64,000 nucleotides of DNA from Stackebrandtia nassauensis DSM 44728 (GTDB taxonomy: Bacteria; Actinomycetota; Actinomycetes; Mycobacteriales; Micromonosporaceae). The DNA lies in assembly GCF_000024545.1 (NCBI RefSeq), contig NC_013947.1, forward strand, positions 5,146,001 to 5,210,000, read 5' to 3'. The notes under the pieces were generated by a model. The model had not been told where the DNA came from. It ran no database searches and was given only the letters and a program-made list of their open reading frames with translations. Numbering within the stretch: the first letter of the stretch is position 1; each line of letters starts with the position of its first letter. The position numbers and the translations under genes are program-made. This document shows, in pieces, positions 43,440-52,500 of this stretch.

Positions 43440-43838
43440 CTAGCAGTCGCGTAGTTCCGGCGACTGGTTGCGCAGCTGGCCCACCGGGGAGATGAACTTG
43501 CGGTAGCGGTCGCCGTCGACGGAGTTGATGCGGAAGGCCGCGACCCGGTGGCAGTTCTGGAAGGCGAGTTTCACGCCGAAGTGCCGCTCCAGGCCGCCCC
43601 GGATGGCGTCGGAGGCGAGTGCCCGCAGCAGTTGGCCCCTGGCGGCCTCGTCCGGCGGCGGGGTCACGTTGTCGGCGAACTCGGCGGTCGGGTCCCCGTC
43701 GCGCAGGTCGCCGACGACACGGCTGATCATGGACCAGGCGAACGGCAACGAGGTCCGGACACAGTCGACGAATTCGGCGTCGGAGACCTCGCCGCGTTCG
43801 GCCTTGTCGAGCAGTTCGGCGGATACATCGAGAGACAT
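43440..43838 (-). CDS. SCO5389-family protein
   Basis: A 132-residue soluble protein matching the actinobacterial SCO5389 family as I recall it: MSLDVSAELLDKAERGEV, SLPFAWSMIS, ADNVTPPPDEAARGQLLRALASDAIRGGL and FQNCHRVAAF are the conserved stretches, with the C-terminal NQSPELRDC. No catalytic motif is recognised. ATG at 43838 is preceded by AAGGAG. It lies 65 bases after the ATPase gene, the same order as SCO5388-SCO5389 in Streptomyces, and is followed by a perfect hairpin. Function unknown. Confidence 0.88.
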   Translation of the reverse strand: MSLDVSAELLDKAERGEVSDAEFVDCVRTSLPFAWSMISRVVGDLRDGDPTAEFADNVTPPPDEAARGQLLRALASDAIRGGLERHFGVKLAFQNCHRVAAFRINSVDGDRYRKFISPVGQLRNQSPELRDC

Positions 43839-43903
43839 GGGTGTTCTCCTTTTCGTTGCGGGTAAGGATGATCGTGACGGTTACGCGACAGGCGTACTGT
43901 CGG

Positions 43904-44887
43904 CTAAGAGACTTTCGCCATCCCCCGGGTGTCGGTGGTGCTGTCGGGTCCCAGGACGAAGTCGGGGTCGATCTGCTCGCTCAGGTCGACGCCCATGCGG
44001 GAGTTGCCCCAGGCCTCGGCGTTGCGGCGGTGGAACAGCCGGGCCTGCTCGGAGAACCTGGCCCAGTCCTTGCCGCCCAGTTCGACGAGCTCGCGGGCCC
44101 GGTCCAGCAGCGCGAGGTTCTCGGGTTCCAGGTCGGCGATGGGACCGACGCTGCCGCGCTCGGCGGCCTTGACGAACTTGGACCGTCCACACCAGCCGAA
44201 CAGCGCGTCGCCGACGTGCTCGCGCAGGAAGTCGACGTCCTCGGGTTCGTCGATCTTGTTGCCGATGACGGAGATGGCCACGTCGTAGTCGGCGGCGTAT
44301 TCGGCGTACTGCTTGTAGACGCCGACGCTGCGCACCGTCGGCTCGCACACCAGGAAGGTGCGGTCGAAGCGGGTGAACAGACCGGAGGCGAAGGCCTCGG
44401 CACCGGCGACCATGTCGACGATGACGTACTCGCCGGGTCCGTCCACGAGATGGTTGAGCATCAGCTCGACCGCGCCCACTTTGGAGTGGTAGCAGGCCAC
44501 CCCCAGGTCGTCCTCGGCGAAACCGCCGGTGACGGCCAGCCGCAACCCGGCCAGGTTGCGCACGCACGCGTCGTAGACCGGGTTGTCCTCGCCGATGGTC
44601 AGCAGCCGGGAGCCCGAACCCGGCGGCGTGGTCTTGACCATCGCCTCGGCCGAGGCGATGCGCGGGTTGTCGCCGCGCAGGTACTCCTTGATCTCGGCCA
44701 GGTGGTCACCGAGTTTCGGCAGCTTCGCGGCGGTGTCCTCGTCCACTCCCAACGCGGCGGCCAGGTGCTGGTTGATGTCGGCGTCGATGGCGAAGACCGG
44801 GTGTCCCGCCGCGACCGCCCGGCGCGCGAACAGGGAGGCAAGAGTGGTCTTGCCGCTTCCCCCTTTGCCGACGAACGCGATTTTCAC
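43904..44887 (-). CDS. CooC/MinD-like ATPase (SCO5388 type)
   Basis: A 327-residue P-loop ATPase of the SIMIBI class: VGKGGSGKTTLASLF is the deviant Walker A with the signature lysine, AIDADINQHLAA the acidic switch, and VIVDMVAGAEAFASG the second switch. CooC-type ATPases insert nickel into metalloenzymes; whether this one does is unknown. GTG at 44887 follows AAGGAG by eight bases. It precedes the SCO5389-like gene, so the two probably act together. A palindrome sits just upstream of its SD. Confidence 0.88.
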   Translation of the reverse strand: MKIAFVGKGGSGKTTLASLFARRAVAAGHPVFAIDADINQHLAAALGVDEDTAAKLPKLGDHLAEIKEYLRGDNPRIASAEAMVKTTPPGSGSRLLTIGEDNPVYDACVRNLAGLRLAVTGGFAEDDLGVACYHSKVGAVELMLNHLVDGPGEYVIVDMVAGAEAFASGLFTRFDRTFLVCEPTVRSVGVYKQYAEYAADYDVAISVIGNKIDEPEDVDFLREHVGDALFGWCGRSKFVKAAERGSVGPIADLEPENLALLDRARELVELGGKDWARFSEQARLFHRRNAEAWGNSRMGVDLSEQIDPDFVLGPDSTTDTRGMAKVS

Positions 44888-44908
44888 GAGTGTGCTCCTT
44901 GTCGTCAT

Positions 44909-44929
44909 TGAAATTGGAAACCAATTTCA
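44909..44929. promoter_or_regulatory. Perfect palindrome, candidate operator of the ATPase gene
   Basis: TGAAATTGG (44909-44917) and CCAATTTCA (44921-44929) are perfect inverted arms around AAA, 22 bases before the GTG. Upstream on the minus strand is TTGACT followed after 15 bases by TAATGA, so the palindrome overlaps the -10/start region, where a repressor would act. Confidence 0.55.
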
Positions 44930-44979
44930 TTACGGGGAGCATAGTCAAGTCAAGCGACACGCCGGGGCGGGTCCGGTGA

Positions 44980-45876
44980 CTATTTCTCGGTGATGTTCGG
45001 CGGCGACTCGGGGTCCGGCACCTCGGCGACGGCCAGCGTGCTGTCGAAGGCGGTCTGCCAGTCGCCGTTGTCGAAGGCCAGCTCCAGGGTCTCGTTGATG
45101 AACTTCTGCAGCTCGGTCGAGCCCTTGGGCAACCCGATGCCGTAGGGCTCGGTGGTGAAAGTCTTCTTCGAGATCTCCAGTTTGGACGGATCCTCGCTGA
45201 GGAAGCCGTACAGGATCACGTCGTCGGTGGAGACCGCGTCGTACTCCTTCTCCAGCAGCGCCTGGCGGCAGCTGGACCAGTTGCGCATCGGCTTGGAGAC
45301 GTTGGCGCGCGGATTGTGCTTCTCGACGTTGTCCAGCGAGGTGGTCCCCTCCGCCGCGCACACCTTCTTCTTGGACAGGTCCTTGATGTCCTCGATGCCC
45401 TCGCCCTTGCGGGTCATGATGGCCTGCCCGGCCTCGTAGTAGGGACCGGCGAAGGTGACGGCCTTCTTGCGTTCCGGGGTGATGGTGTACGTCGCCAGCA
45501 CCAGGTCGACGGTGCCGTCCTCCAGGTACTTCTCCCGGTTGGCGGGGACGGTCTCGATGAAGTCGAGGTTCTCCCCCTCGGCGACCTTCCCGAAGATGCG
45601 CTGCGTGATGATGCGGCCGATCTCGGCGTCGAAACCCTCGATGCGTCCGGTGGCCTTGTCGCGCAGTCCGGTCAACGGCTGGTCGAACTTCGAACCGATG
45701 GTCAGGCGGCCGGAGTCCAGGATGTCCCGGACCTCCTTGGGCATCTCGGAGCGCTCGGCCTGGTCGATGTTGTAGAAGGGGGGCACCGTGTCGTCCACGG
45801 TGTCGGCCTGGCAGCCCGTGGCCACGGCGACGGACAGCACGGCGACCGCGAGTACGGCTCTACGCATGAGGCGCAC
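44980..45876 (-). CDS. Glutamate/amino-acid ABC substrate-binding lipoprotein
   Basis: A 298-residue lipoprotein. SVAVATGCQ is the lipobox with Cys 23 or so; the body is an SBP_bac_3 domain (DILDSGRLTIGSKFDQPLTG, GFDAEIGRII, VDLVLATYTITPERKK, AAEGTTS) close to GluB of corynebacteria and streptomycetes. It would bind glutamate or a related acid at the membrane surface. GTG at 45876 is followed by an Arg pair and precedes the hydrophobic h-region; AAAGGAA lies before it. No permease or ATPase gene is adjacent, so it is an orphan component here. Confidence 0.88.
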   Translation of the reverse strand: MRLMRRAVLAVAVLSVAVATGCQADTVDDTVPPFYNIDQAERSEMPKEVRDILDSGRLTIGSKFDQPLTGLRDKATGRIEGFDAEIGRIITQRIFGKVAEGENLDFIETVPANREKYLEDGTVDLVLATYTITPERKKAVTFAGPYYEAGQAIMTRKGEGIEDIKDLSKKKVCAAEGTTSLDNVEKHNPRANVSKPMRNWSSCRQALLEKEYDAVSTDDVILYGFLSEDPSKLEISKKTFTTEPYGIGLPKGSTELQKFINETLELAFDNGDWQTAFDSTLAVAEVPDPESPPNITEK

Positions 45877-45978
45877 GGGGGTTCCTTTCACGGCGCGGGG
45901 GTCGCGGACTTCGACAATACGCGTCACACGTGACCGGCTCCACCCTGCCAAGCCCCGCGGCGACCCCTCGGCCCGCAC

Positions 45979-45984
45979 TAGGCT
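45979..45984 (+). promoter_or_regulatory. -10 hexamer, leaderless promoter of lipB
   Basis: TAGGCT ends seven bases before the GTG at 45992; no Shine-Dalgarno. Confidence 0.55.
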
Positions 45985-45991
45985 TGGCGGC

Positions 45992-46633
45992 GTGAGTGAC
46001 ACGCGCGCCCGGACGCTCAAGATCGACAGACTCGGTACCGTCGACTATGCGCGGGCCTGGGATCTGCAGAAAGACCTCCAGGACAAGCGCATCAACGACG
46101 AGATCGACGACACGGTGCTGCTGTTGGAGCATCCCAGCGTCTACACCGCGGGCCGCCGCACCGAGAAGTGGACCTACCCCGACGACGGCACCCCGGTGGT
46201 CGAGGTGGACCGGGGCGGCCAGATCACCTGGCACGGTCCCGGCCAGCTGGTCGGCTACCCGATCGTCAAGCTCACCAAGCCCATCGACGTCGTCAAGTAC
46301 GTGCGCCGCGTCGAGGACATGCTGATGGCGGTGTGCGGCGAGTTCGGCGTCGCCACCACCCGGATCGACGACCGCACCGGAGTGTGGATCCCGGCCGACG
46401 ACCGCGGCCCGGAGCGCAAGATCGCCTCCATCGGTGTGCGGGTCCGCTGGGCGGTGACCCTGCACGGCTTCGCGCTCAACTGCGACAACGACATGTCCTT
46501 CTTCGACCACATCGTCCCGTGCGCGATCATGGACAAGGACATGACCTCGCTGAGCCGTGAGACCGGCCGCGACGTCACCGTCGACGAGGTCATCCCGGTG
46601 ACCGAGAAGCACATGCACCTGATCCTGGACTGA
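45992..46633 (+). CDS. lipB: Octanoyltransferase LipB
   Basis: A 213-residue octanoyl-ACP:protein transferase. RGGQITWHGPGQLVGYP contains the substrate histidine segment, KIASIGVRV the conserved lysine, and FALNCDNDMSFFDHIVPC the catalytic cysteine. It moves octanoate from ACP to the lipoyl domains of E2 subunits and GcvH, for LipA to complete. GTG at 45992 is set by the -10 seven bases upstream. lipA lies 6 kb downstream, separated by the aspS-to-tricorn block. Confidence 0.95.
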   Translation: MSDTRARTLKIDRLGTVDYARAWDLQKDLQDKRINDEIDDTVLLLEHPSVYTAGRRTEKWTYPDDGTPVVEVDRGGQITWHGPGQLVGYPIVKLTKPIDVVKYVRRVEDMLMAVCGEFGVATTRIDDRTGVWIPADDRGPERKIASIGVRVRWAVTLHGFALNCDNDMSFFDHIVPCAIMDKDMTSLSRETGRDVTVDEVIPVTEKHMHLILD

Positions 46634-46676
46634 CCGGACGGGCCCGGGGCAACCCGAACCCGCCCGCTCCTCCGAC

Positions 46677-48020
46677 TCAGGGCGCGATGCGATGCAGGTC
46701 GCGCGGGAACAGCGTGACCTCACGGATGTTGGCCACACCCGTCAGCTGCGCCACGAACCGCTCCAGCCCGATCGCGAAGCCACCGTGCGGCGGCATGCCG
46801 TGCTTGAACGCCTCCAGGTACCCGGCGTACGGCTCCGGCGACCCGCCCTGGGCCGCGATCGCCGCCAGGTAGTCGGCGTACCGGTGCAGCCGTCGCCCGC
46901 CGGTCACCATCTCGGTGCCCCGGAACAACAGGTCGAACGAGTCGCTGTACCCGGGCCGCCCCGGGTCCTCGGCGGTGTAGAACGGCCGCTTGCTCATCGG
47001 ATAACCGACCACGACCGCGAAGTCGCTGCCGTGCTCCCGCCGCGCCCACTCCCCGACCCAGCGCTCATGCGCGGGCGACAGGTCGTTGACACCCGACAGG
47101 TCCTCGCCGGTCTCCCGCGAGATCAGCTCCAGCGCCTCGGCGAAGTGCAGCTCCGGAAACCGCGACGGCACCTGGGGCACCACCGGCTCCAACAGCGCCA
47201 CCGCCGCCGCGGCACGCTCGGCGACAGCGGACACCATGCCCGCCACCACCTCCCGCAGCACCTCGGCGACGTCCCGGTAGCTCTCGATGAACCCGAACTC
47301 CACGTCCAGCGACGTGTACTCGGCCAGGTGCCGCACGGTGTCGTGCGGTTCGGCCCGGAACACCGGCCCGACCTCGAAGACCCGCTCGAAGACACCCACC
47401 ATCGTCTGCTTGTAGAACTGCGGACTCTGCGCGAGATAACCGGGTCGTCCGAAATAGTCGATCGCGAAGACGTTGGCCCCCGACTCGGTCGCCGAGGCCA
47501 CGATCTTCGGCGTGAAGATCTCGGTGAAGTCCATGGCGGCCACGGTTTCCCGGAACCCCATGGTCGCGGCCGAGGCCAGCTCGAACGCGGCCTTGCGCCG
47601 GGGATGCCGCAAACTCACCGGCGCCCGGTCCAACAGCGTCGGCAACGTGGCCCGCAGACTCGGCCGGTACAGGTCGAACGGCGGAGCCTCGGCTTCTCCC
47701 AACACCGTAATGACCGGCTCGACCAGCTCCACTCCACCGGGAGCGGCCGGGTTGGCGACCACCGTCCCGGTCACCTCCACGACGGTCTCCTCGTTGAGCT
47801 CCTCCAACCGCGCCCGCGCGACCTCCTCGCTGACGACCACCTGGGCCAGCCCCGAGCGGTCCCGCACGATCGCGAAGGCCACCGATTTGAGCAGCCGCCT
47901 GCGATGCAGCCACCCGGCTATCCGGATTCTCGCGCCGACGTGTTCACTCAGCGCGGCCGACAACACCCTTGGCGGGGTCGTGGGGGCCGCGGGGCTCGGC
48001 GCAGTCATTGACGTTGACAT
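46677..48020 (-). CDS. aspS: Archaeal-type (short) aspartate-tRNA(Asp/Asn) ligase
   Basis: A 447-residue class IIb synthetase. N-terminal anticodon-binding OB fold (ARIRIAGWLHRRR), motif 2 FRAEPHDTVRHLAEY and motif 3 GGFAIGLERF are all present. It lacks the bacterial GAD insertion, so it is the short archaeal-type AspRS; the FRAEPHDT motif separates it from AsnRS. Such enzymes are often annotated as non-discriminating Asp-tRNA(Asn) ligases. ATG at 48020 is set by GGAGGTGT 9-11 bases upstream, which is itself part of a T-box switch. It may be a second, inducible AspRS; the housekeeping copy would be elsewhere. Confidence 0.9.
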   Translation of the reverse strand: MSTSMTAPSPAAPTTPPRVLSAALSEHVGARIRIAGWLHRRRLLKSVAFAIVRDRSGLAQVVVSEEVARARLEELNEETVVEVTGTVVANPAAPGGVELVEPVITVLGEAEAPPFDLYRPSLRATLPTLLDRAPVSLRHPRRKAAFELASAATMGFRETVAAMDFTEIFTPKIVASATESGANVFAIDYFGRPGYLAQSPQFYKQTMVGVFERVFEVGPVFRAEPHDTVRHLAEYTSLDVEFGFIESYRDVAEVLREVVAGMVSAVAERAAAAVALLEPVVPQVPSRFPELHFAEALELISRETGEDLSGVNDLSPAHERWVGEWARREHGSDFAVVVGYPMSKRPFYTAEDPGRPGYSDSFDLLFRGTEMVTGGRRLHRYADYLAAIAAQGGSPEPYAGYLEAFKHGMPPHGGFAIGLERFVAQLTGVANIREVTLFPRDLHRIAP

Positions 48021-48292
48021 GTGGTTCAACACCTCCTTGGTTCTGATGGAAACCCCGGAGGTGTGGGCGATCGGGATATCGCGGTGCCACCACACCTTCA
48101 CCGTGAACTGGAAGTCCACGGCCTCGTTCGTCGCCCGTGTCGTGGGCCAGTCGGCGGGCTCTACTACGACCTGAACGGCCGGTTCCTCCCGCGGCTCCGG
48201 AGGGTCTTCACAACCTCGGCCGCAGACCGCCTTCCCAGCTACCGGCGGTTCTCTCCTACTGCGGTATCGAGGTGCTACTCGTCTCCTTCAAT
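48021..48292 (-). promoter_or_regulatory. T-box riboswitch, translational type, specifier GAC (Asp)
   Basis: On the minus strand: AGTA box (48276-48279); distal stem I CCGCAG/CTGCGG (48259-48264, 48220-48225) with the AGGAGAG and GCTGGGAAG landmarks between; specifier GAC at 48204-48206 after GTGAA; T-box core TGGCACCGCG at 48080-48089. The TGGC bulge complements GCCA, the 3' end of a tRNA with discriminator G, as tRNA-Asp has. The sequence GTGTGG before the T-box pairs with CCACAC (antisequestrator), and ACACCTCC (48057-48064) can instead pair with GGAGGTGT (48029-48036), the Shine-Dalgarno. Thus uncharged tRNA-Asp would free translation. Confidence 0.85.
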
Positions 48293-48304
48293 GCCGTGCC
48301 GACG

Positions 48305-48334
48305 ACTGTAGCCGACGCCCCCGGCCGCTGCCAG
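48305..48334 (-). promoter_or_regulatory. Promoter of the T-box transcript
   Basis: CTGGCA (48329-48334) and TACAGT (48305-48310) with 18-base spacing; predicted start near 48298, just before stem I. Confidence 0.45.
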
Positions 48335-48356
48335 CCGATATCGCGGGCACGCGAAA

Positions 48357-48384
48357 GGGGACAGGGCGCCCGCGCCCTGTCCCC
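48357..48384 (-). terminator. Perfect hairpin terminator after the 48402 gene
   Basis: GGGGACAGGGCG (48357-48368) pairs with CGCCCTGTCCCC (48373-48384), 18 bases after the acidic-protein stop and just before the T-box promoter. Confidence 0.7.
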
Positions 48385-48401
48385 TGTTGTACCGGGGTGG
48401 A

Positions 48402-48830
48402 TTAGAAGATGGAGTCCAGTCCGCCTTCGCCCTTGCCCTCGCTGTTGGAGCCGCCGGACTCGCCCTCACCGGACTTGTCGTCCTCGGTCTTCTCGCCACC
48501 GGACTCGCCCTCGCCCGACTTCTCGCCCTCACCGGACTTGTCGTCGCTGGACTCTTCGCCCTTGGTCTCTTCCTCACCAAGCGGGTCGCCCTCGAACGAA
48601 GCCTCGGTGTCCACGTAGCCGTCGCCGTCGAGGTCGGACATCTGGGTGTCGAGGTTGCCGTCGCCGTCCTCGTCGGTGTACAGCTCCTCGATGATGCCGT
48701 CGCCATTCTCGTCGACGGCGACCTCGCCGTCCTCACTGATGTAGGCCGTGGAACCGTCGTCGAGGGTTTCGGTTTCGTACTCGTCGCCCGCACCGTCGCC
48801 GTCGAAGTCGACAAAAACGTCGTCGCTCAT
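48402..48830 (-). CDS. Acidic DxDxDG-repeat protein 1
   Basis: A 142-residue, strongly acidic protein without signal peptide. The N-terminal half has several dockerin/EF-hand-loop-like DxDxDG motifs (DFDGDGAGDEY, DENGDGIIEE, DEDGDGNLDT, DLDGDGYVDT) suggesting Ca2+ binding; the C-terminal half is a Glu/Ser/Gly/Lys low-complexity tail (EGEKSGEGESGG). It pairs with a paralogue 200 bases upstream. Function unknown; intracellular calcium buffering or a structural role are possible, and export by a non-classical route cannot be excluded. ATG at 48830 preceded by AAGGGAAGG. Confidence 0.78.
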   Translation of the reverse strand: MSDDVFVDFDGDGAGDEYETETLDDGSTAYISEDGEVAVDENGDGIIEELYTDEDGDGNLDTQMSDLDGDGYVDTEASFEGDPLGEEETKGEESSDDKSGEGEKSGEGESGGEKTEDDKSGEGESGGSNSEGKGEGGLDSIF

Positions 48831-48965
48831 TGTGTTGCCTTCCCTTGTTTTGGTCTTTCGGTCTTTCGCCTGGTTGTGCCCACGTTAGGCGCTTGTTCCC
48901 GCCAGGAGAATCCCAAATGCGTGCCACTTCGCCCGCACCGGGGTCTCGAGGTTCGCGAGCATATT

Positions 48966-49001
48966 GGTGAGGGGCAGGAATTCACTTCCCTGCCCCTCAC
49001 C
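48966..49001 (-). terminator. Perfect hairpin terminator after the 49039 gene
   Basis: GGTGAGGGGCAGG (48966-48978) pairs with CCTGCCCCTCACC (48989-49001), 38 bases after the stop of the second acidic protein. Confidence 0.65.
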
Positions 49002-49038
49002 GCCCGTCGTCCCTCGATGACCGGCGTGCCACAGATCG

Positions 49039-49425
49039 CTAGCTACCCGCTGGCTTCTCGGTGGCGCCGGTCTCCTCTTCCGTACCCGAGGCGGTGCCCT
49101 CGCCGCCCAGGTAACCCAGCGGCATGCCGCTGGACGATCCTGCCGTGGTGTCGGCCGGTGGTTCCTCGGTGTCCGCTGGTTCCTCCTCCAGCGACTCCTC
49201 GGAGTCCATGTAGCCGTCACCGGTTTCATCAATGTGGACGGTGTCGAGGGATCCGTTGCCGTCCTCGTCGGTGTGCAGCTCGTCGATCAAGCCGTCACCG
49301 TCGTAGTCGTAGGCGACTTCGCCGTCCTCACTGGTGTGCGCGTAGCCACCGCCGTCGAGTTCCTCGGTGCTGTACTCGTCTTCGGAGCCATCGCCGTCGA
49401 AGTCGATGTACGGTTCGTCGGTCAT
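49039..49425 (-). CDS. Acidic DxDxDG-repeat protein 2
   Basis: A 128-residue paralogue of the preceding gene. The first ~80 residues align with it (DFDGDGSEDEY, DYDGDGLIDE, DEDGNGSLDT, DETGDGYMDS) and the C-terminal tail is a different Glu/Thr/Pro/Gly-rich stretch. No signal peptide. ATG at 49425. Each gene has its own terminator, so they may be expressed separately. Function unknown; see the first copy. Confidence 0.78.
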   Translation of the reverse strand: MTDEPYIDFDGDGSEDEYSTEELDGGGYAHTSEDGEVAYDYDGDGLIDELHTDEDGNGSLDTVHIDETGDGYMDSEESLEEEPADTEEPPADTTAGSSSGMPLGYLGGEGTASGTEEETGATEKPAGS

Positions 49426-49534
49426 CTCATCCCCTTGTCGAATCGGTGCCTACGCTGTTGAAGTCCACGATAGGGGTGGCACGGTTAAGGCAACTCCCGA
49501 AAACGTGCCACACCCCACCAGCCGAAAATCCCGG

Positions 49535-52500
49535 TTACGGACGGGGCGGCAACTTCGGGGCGGCGAGCTTGGGACGGTCCGCCGGATCGGGTCGGTGCGC
49601 GGGTTTCTTCTCCAGTTCCTTCAGGGCCGCGGCGATGCCCGCCTCCAGTTGGGGGTCGCGTCCGGCGGCGTAGTCCTGTGGCGCGTACTCGACCTCGATG
49701 TCGGGGGCGACGCCGTAGTTCTCGACGCCCCATTTGGCGTCGTCGAAGTGGAAGGCGATCTCGGGTTGGGACAGGAAGGTGTTGTCGGCCAGGTTGGGGC
49801 GCCACGGGAAGTAGCCCACGACTCCGCCCCAGGTGCGGGTGCCGACCAGCGGGCCGAGGTTGTAGGAGCGGAAGCCGTGGCTGAAGATGTCGCCGTCGGA
49901 TCCGGCGGATTCGTTGATGAGCGCGACCATCGCTCCGCACGGGCTTTCGCGGGGGTAGGGGGCGGGGCGGCTCCAGCGGGAGAAGTTGTAGCCGATGCGG
50001 CGGCGCGCGAGTTTTTCGAGCAGGAGTGGGGAGACGTGGCCGCCGCCGTTGAAGCGGACGTCGACGACGAGACCGTCGCGGTCGTACTCGTTGAGGAATC
50101 CTCTGTGGAATTCGGCGAAGCCCTCGGTCATCATGTCGGGGATGTGGATGTAGCCCAGTCGGCCGCCGCTGGCGTCGTAGACGGCGCGGCGGTTGGCTTC
50201 CACCCAGTCGCGGTAGCGCAGCGGTTGTTCGTTGGACAGGGCGCGGACGACGACCACGTGGGGGTCGGCTTCGCCACGGCGCAGCGAGAGGCGGACTTCC
50301 TGGTCGGCCTGGTTGACCAGGAGCTGGGCCACCGAGGTGGTGGGTCCGACGGGTTGGCCGTTGACGGCGACGACCGTGTCGCCGACGCGGGCGTCGACGC
50401 CGGGGCGCAGCAGGGAGGAGGTGGCGTCGGGTTTCCAGGGGTCGCCGGTGTAGATCTTGGCGATCGTGTGGGCGCCGTCGGTGTCTACTGTGAAGTCGGC
50501 GCCGAGGTAGCCCTGGCCGTAGTGGGGGCCGGGACGGTAGTCGCCGAGCGCTTCGTAGACGTGGGAGGTGCCCAGTTCGCCGTTCATCTCCCAGATCAGG
50601 TCGGACAGTTCGCCACGGGTGGAGAGCTGGGCGACCAGGGGGGCGTAGCGTTCGTAGATCGCGTTCCAGTCCACTCCGGACATGTCCTCGACCCAGAAGT
50701 TCTCGCTCAGCAGTCGCCAGGCCTCGCGGAACATCTGCGGCCATTCCAGTTCGGGGCGTACCGATACCTTGAGCCGGTCTAGGTCGATCCAGCCGGATTC
50801 GCGGTTGCGGTCGGCGCCGTCGGGGGCCTTCTCGGTGGCCTTGACGACGCGCATCTTGTCGCCCGACATGTACAGGACGGTCTTGCCGTCGGGGGTGCTC
50901 ATCACCCAGCTGACCGCGTCGGCGAAGCGCTCGACCTTGCCGGTCTCCAGGTCGACGGAGTCCAGGACGCCGTCGGGTTCGTCGTCCACCTGGTGTGGAC
51001 GGATGCGGCCCGCGACCGGGTGGGACAGGACCAGCACCTTGCCGCTGACGCCCAGGACCTGGGTGTACTTGGCGTCGGAGACCGGCAGCGGCACGATGCG
51101 GTTCTCGATGCCGTCCAGGTCGATGACGAGGCTCTCGTCGGTGGTGTCGTCGGAGTCGGTTTTGGACTCGTCGTCTCCGGAGTCCTTGGTGGACTCCTCG
51201 CCGGTGTCGTGCATCGGTTTGGGTTGCGGGACGAAGGGCGGGGAGACGTCGGCGCGCAGCGCGACCGCGTAGGGGCGCGAGCCCATCGGGAAGTTCAGGT
51301 CGAAGTGGAGCGAGTCGTAGACGGGGTTGAACTCGCGCTGTCCGACGAAGTACAGGTACTTGCCGTCCGGGTCGAAGGACGGGCCGAAGTCGTTGAGGAT
51401 TCGCTTGGCGGCCACGGCTTTGCGACCGGTGGACAGTTCGAGGAGCTTGATGGTCGAGCGGGCGACGTTCTCGTCCTCGTTGTCGGTGCCGGAGGACTCG
51501 GGGCAGGCGTAGGCCAGCCAGGTGCCATCGGCGGAGAACACCACGTCGGAGATCTCGCCGTGGCGGCTGGAGTCAATGACCGTGGCCGTGGCCTCCTCGC
51601 CGTCCACATCGACCAGTACCAGTTCGTTGCGGTGGTTGGCGATGACGACCTTGCCCTCGGTCGGGGAGGCCACCAGTTCCCCGGCCCGGCCGGTGTCGAG
51701 GTGGTCGAGGCGGCACGGCGGTTTGGAGGCGTCGGCGGTGATGCCGACGAGCACCTCGCGGGGGCCGTTGTCGGCGACCGCCGCGATCAGGCGTTCGCGG
51801 TCGTGCAGCCAGGTCAGCAGCCGGTACCGGACGCCGTCGACCTCGCCGTGCTGCGTGACCGGTCCCTCCCAGTCGGCGAAGGTGAACGCCTTGCCCCGGG
51901 TGGTGACGGCCAGGTGGGAGGCGTCGGCGGACAGGTCCACCGAGTCCAGGTACTCGGCGGCGTCGACGAAGCGGCGGGCGCGCTGGGTGCGGGTCACCGG
52001 GATGTGGACGTCGACGACGCTGGGGTGCTCCTCGGCCGGGTCGAGCAGGTAGAGCCTGCCGCCGCAGTGGTACACCAGCCTGGCGCCGTCACCGGACAGG
52101 CCGCGGGCGTAGAAGTCCTCGTGGTCGGTGTGGCGGCGCAGGTTCGCGCCGTCGAAGTCGGTGGAGTAGACGTTGCCGTGTCCTTCGTGGTCGGACAGGA
52201 AGTAGACGCGGTCGCCGATGATGTGCGGGCAGGACAGGTTGCCGTCCAAGGAGACCAGCTTGCGGAACTCGCCGTCACCGGACGCGTCGATCCACAGTTG
52301 ACCGGCGGTGCCGCCCCGGTAGCGCTTCCAGTGGGCGTGGTCCTTCCAGTACTCGCGGCCCAGCACCACGACGCCGTTCGACCCTTGGGCGATCGCGGTG
52401 GCGCGGCCCCAGGTCAGCTCGGCGGGCACGCCGCCGTCGGCGGACACCCGGCGCAGCCGGACGTCCAGCAGTTCCGGCGAGTGCGCGCTGGTGGCGTAGA

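Noticed and set aside
48079-48090. Possible coding extension of AspRS into the T-box
   Set aside because: The N-terminal extension has no family similarity and coincides with the T-box core.
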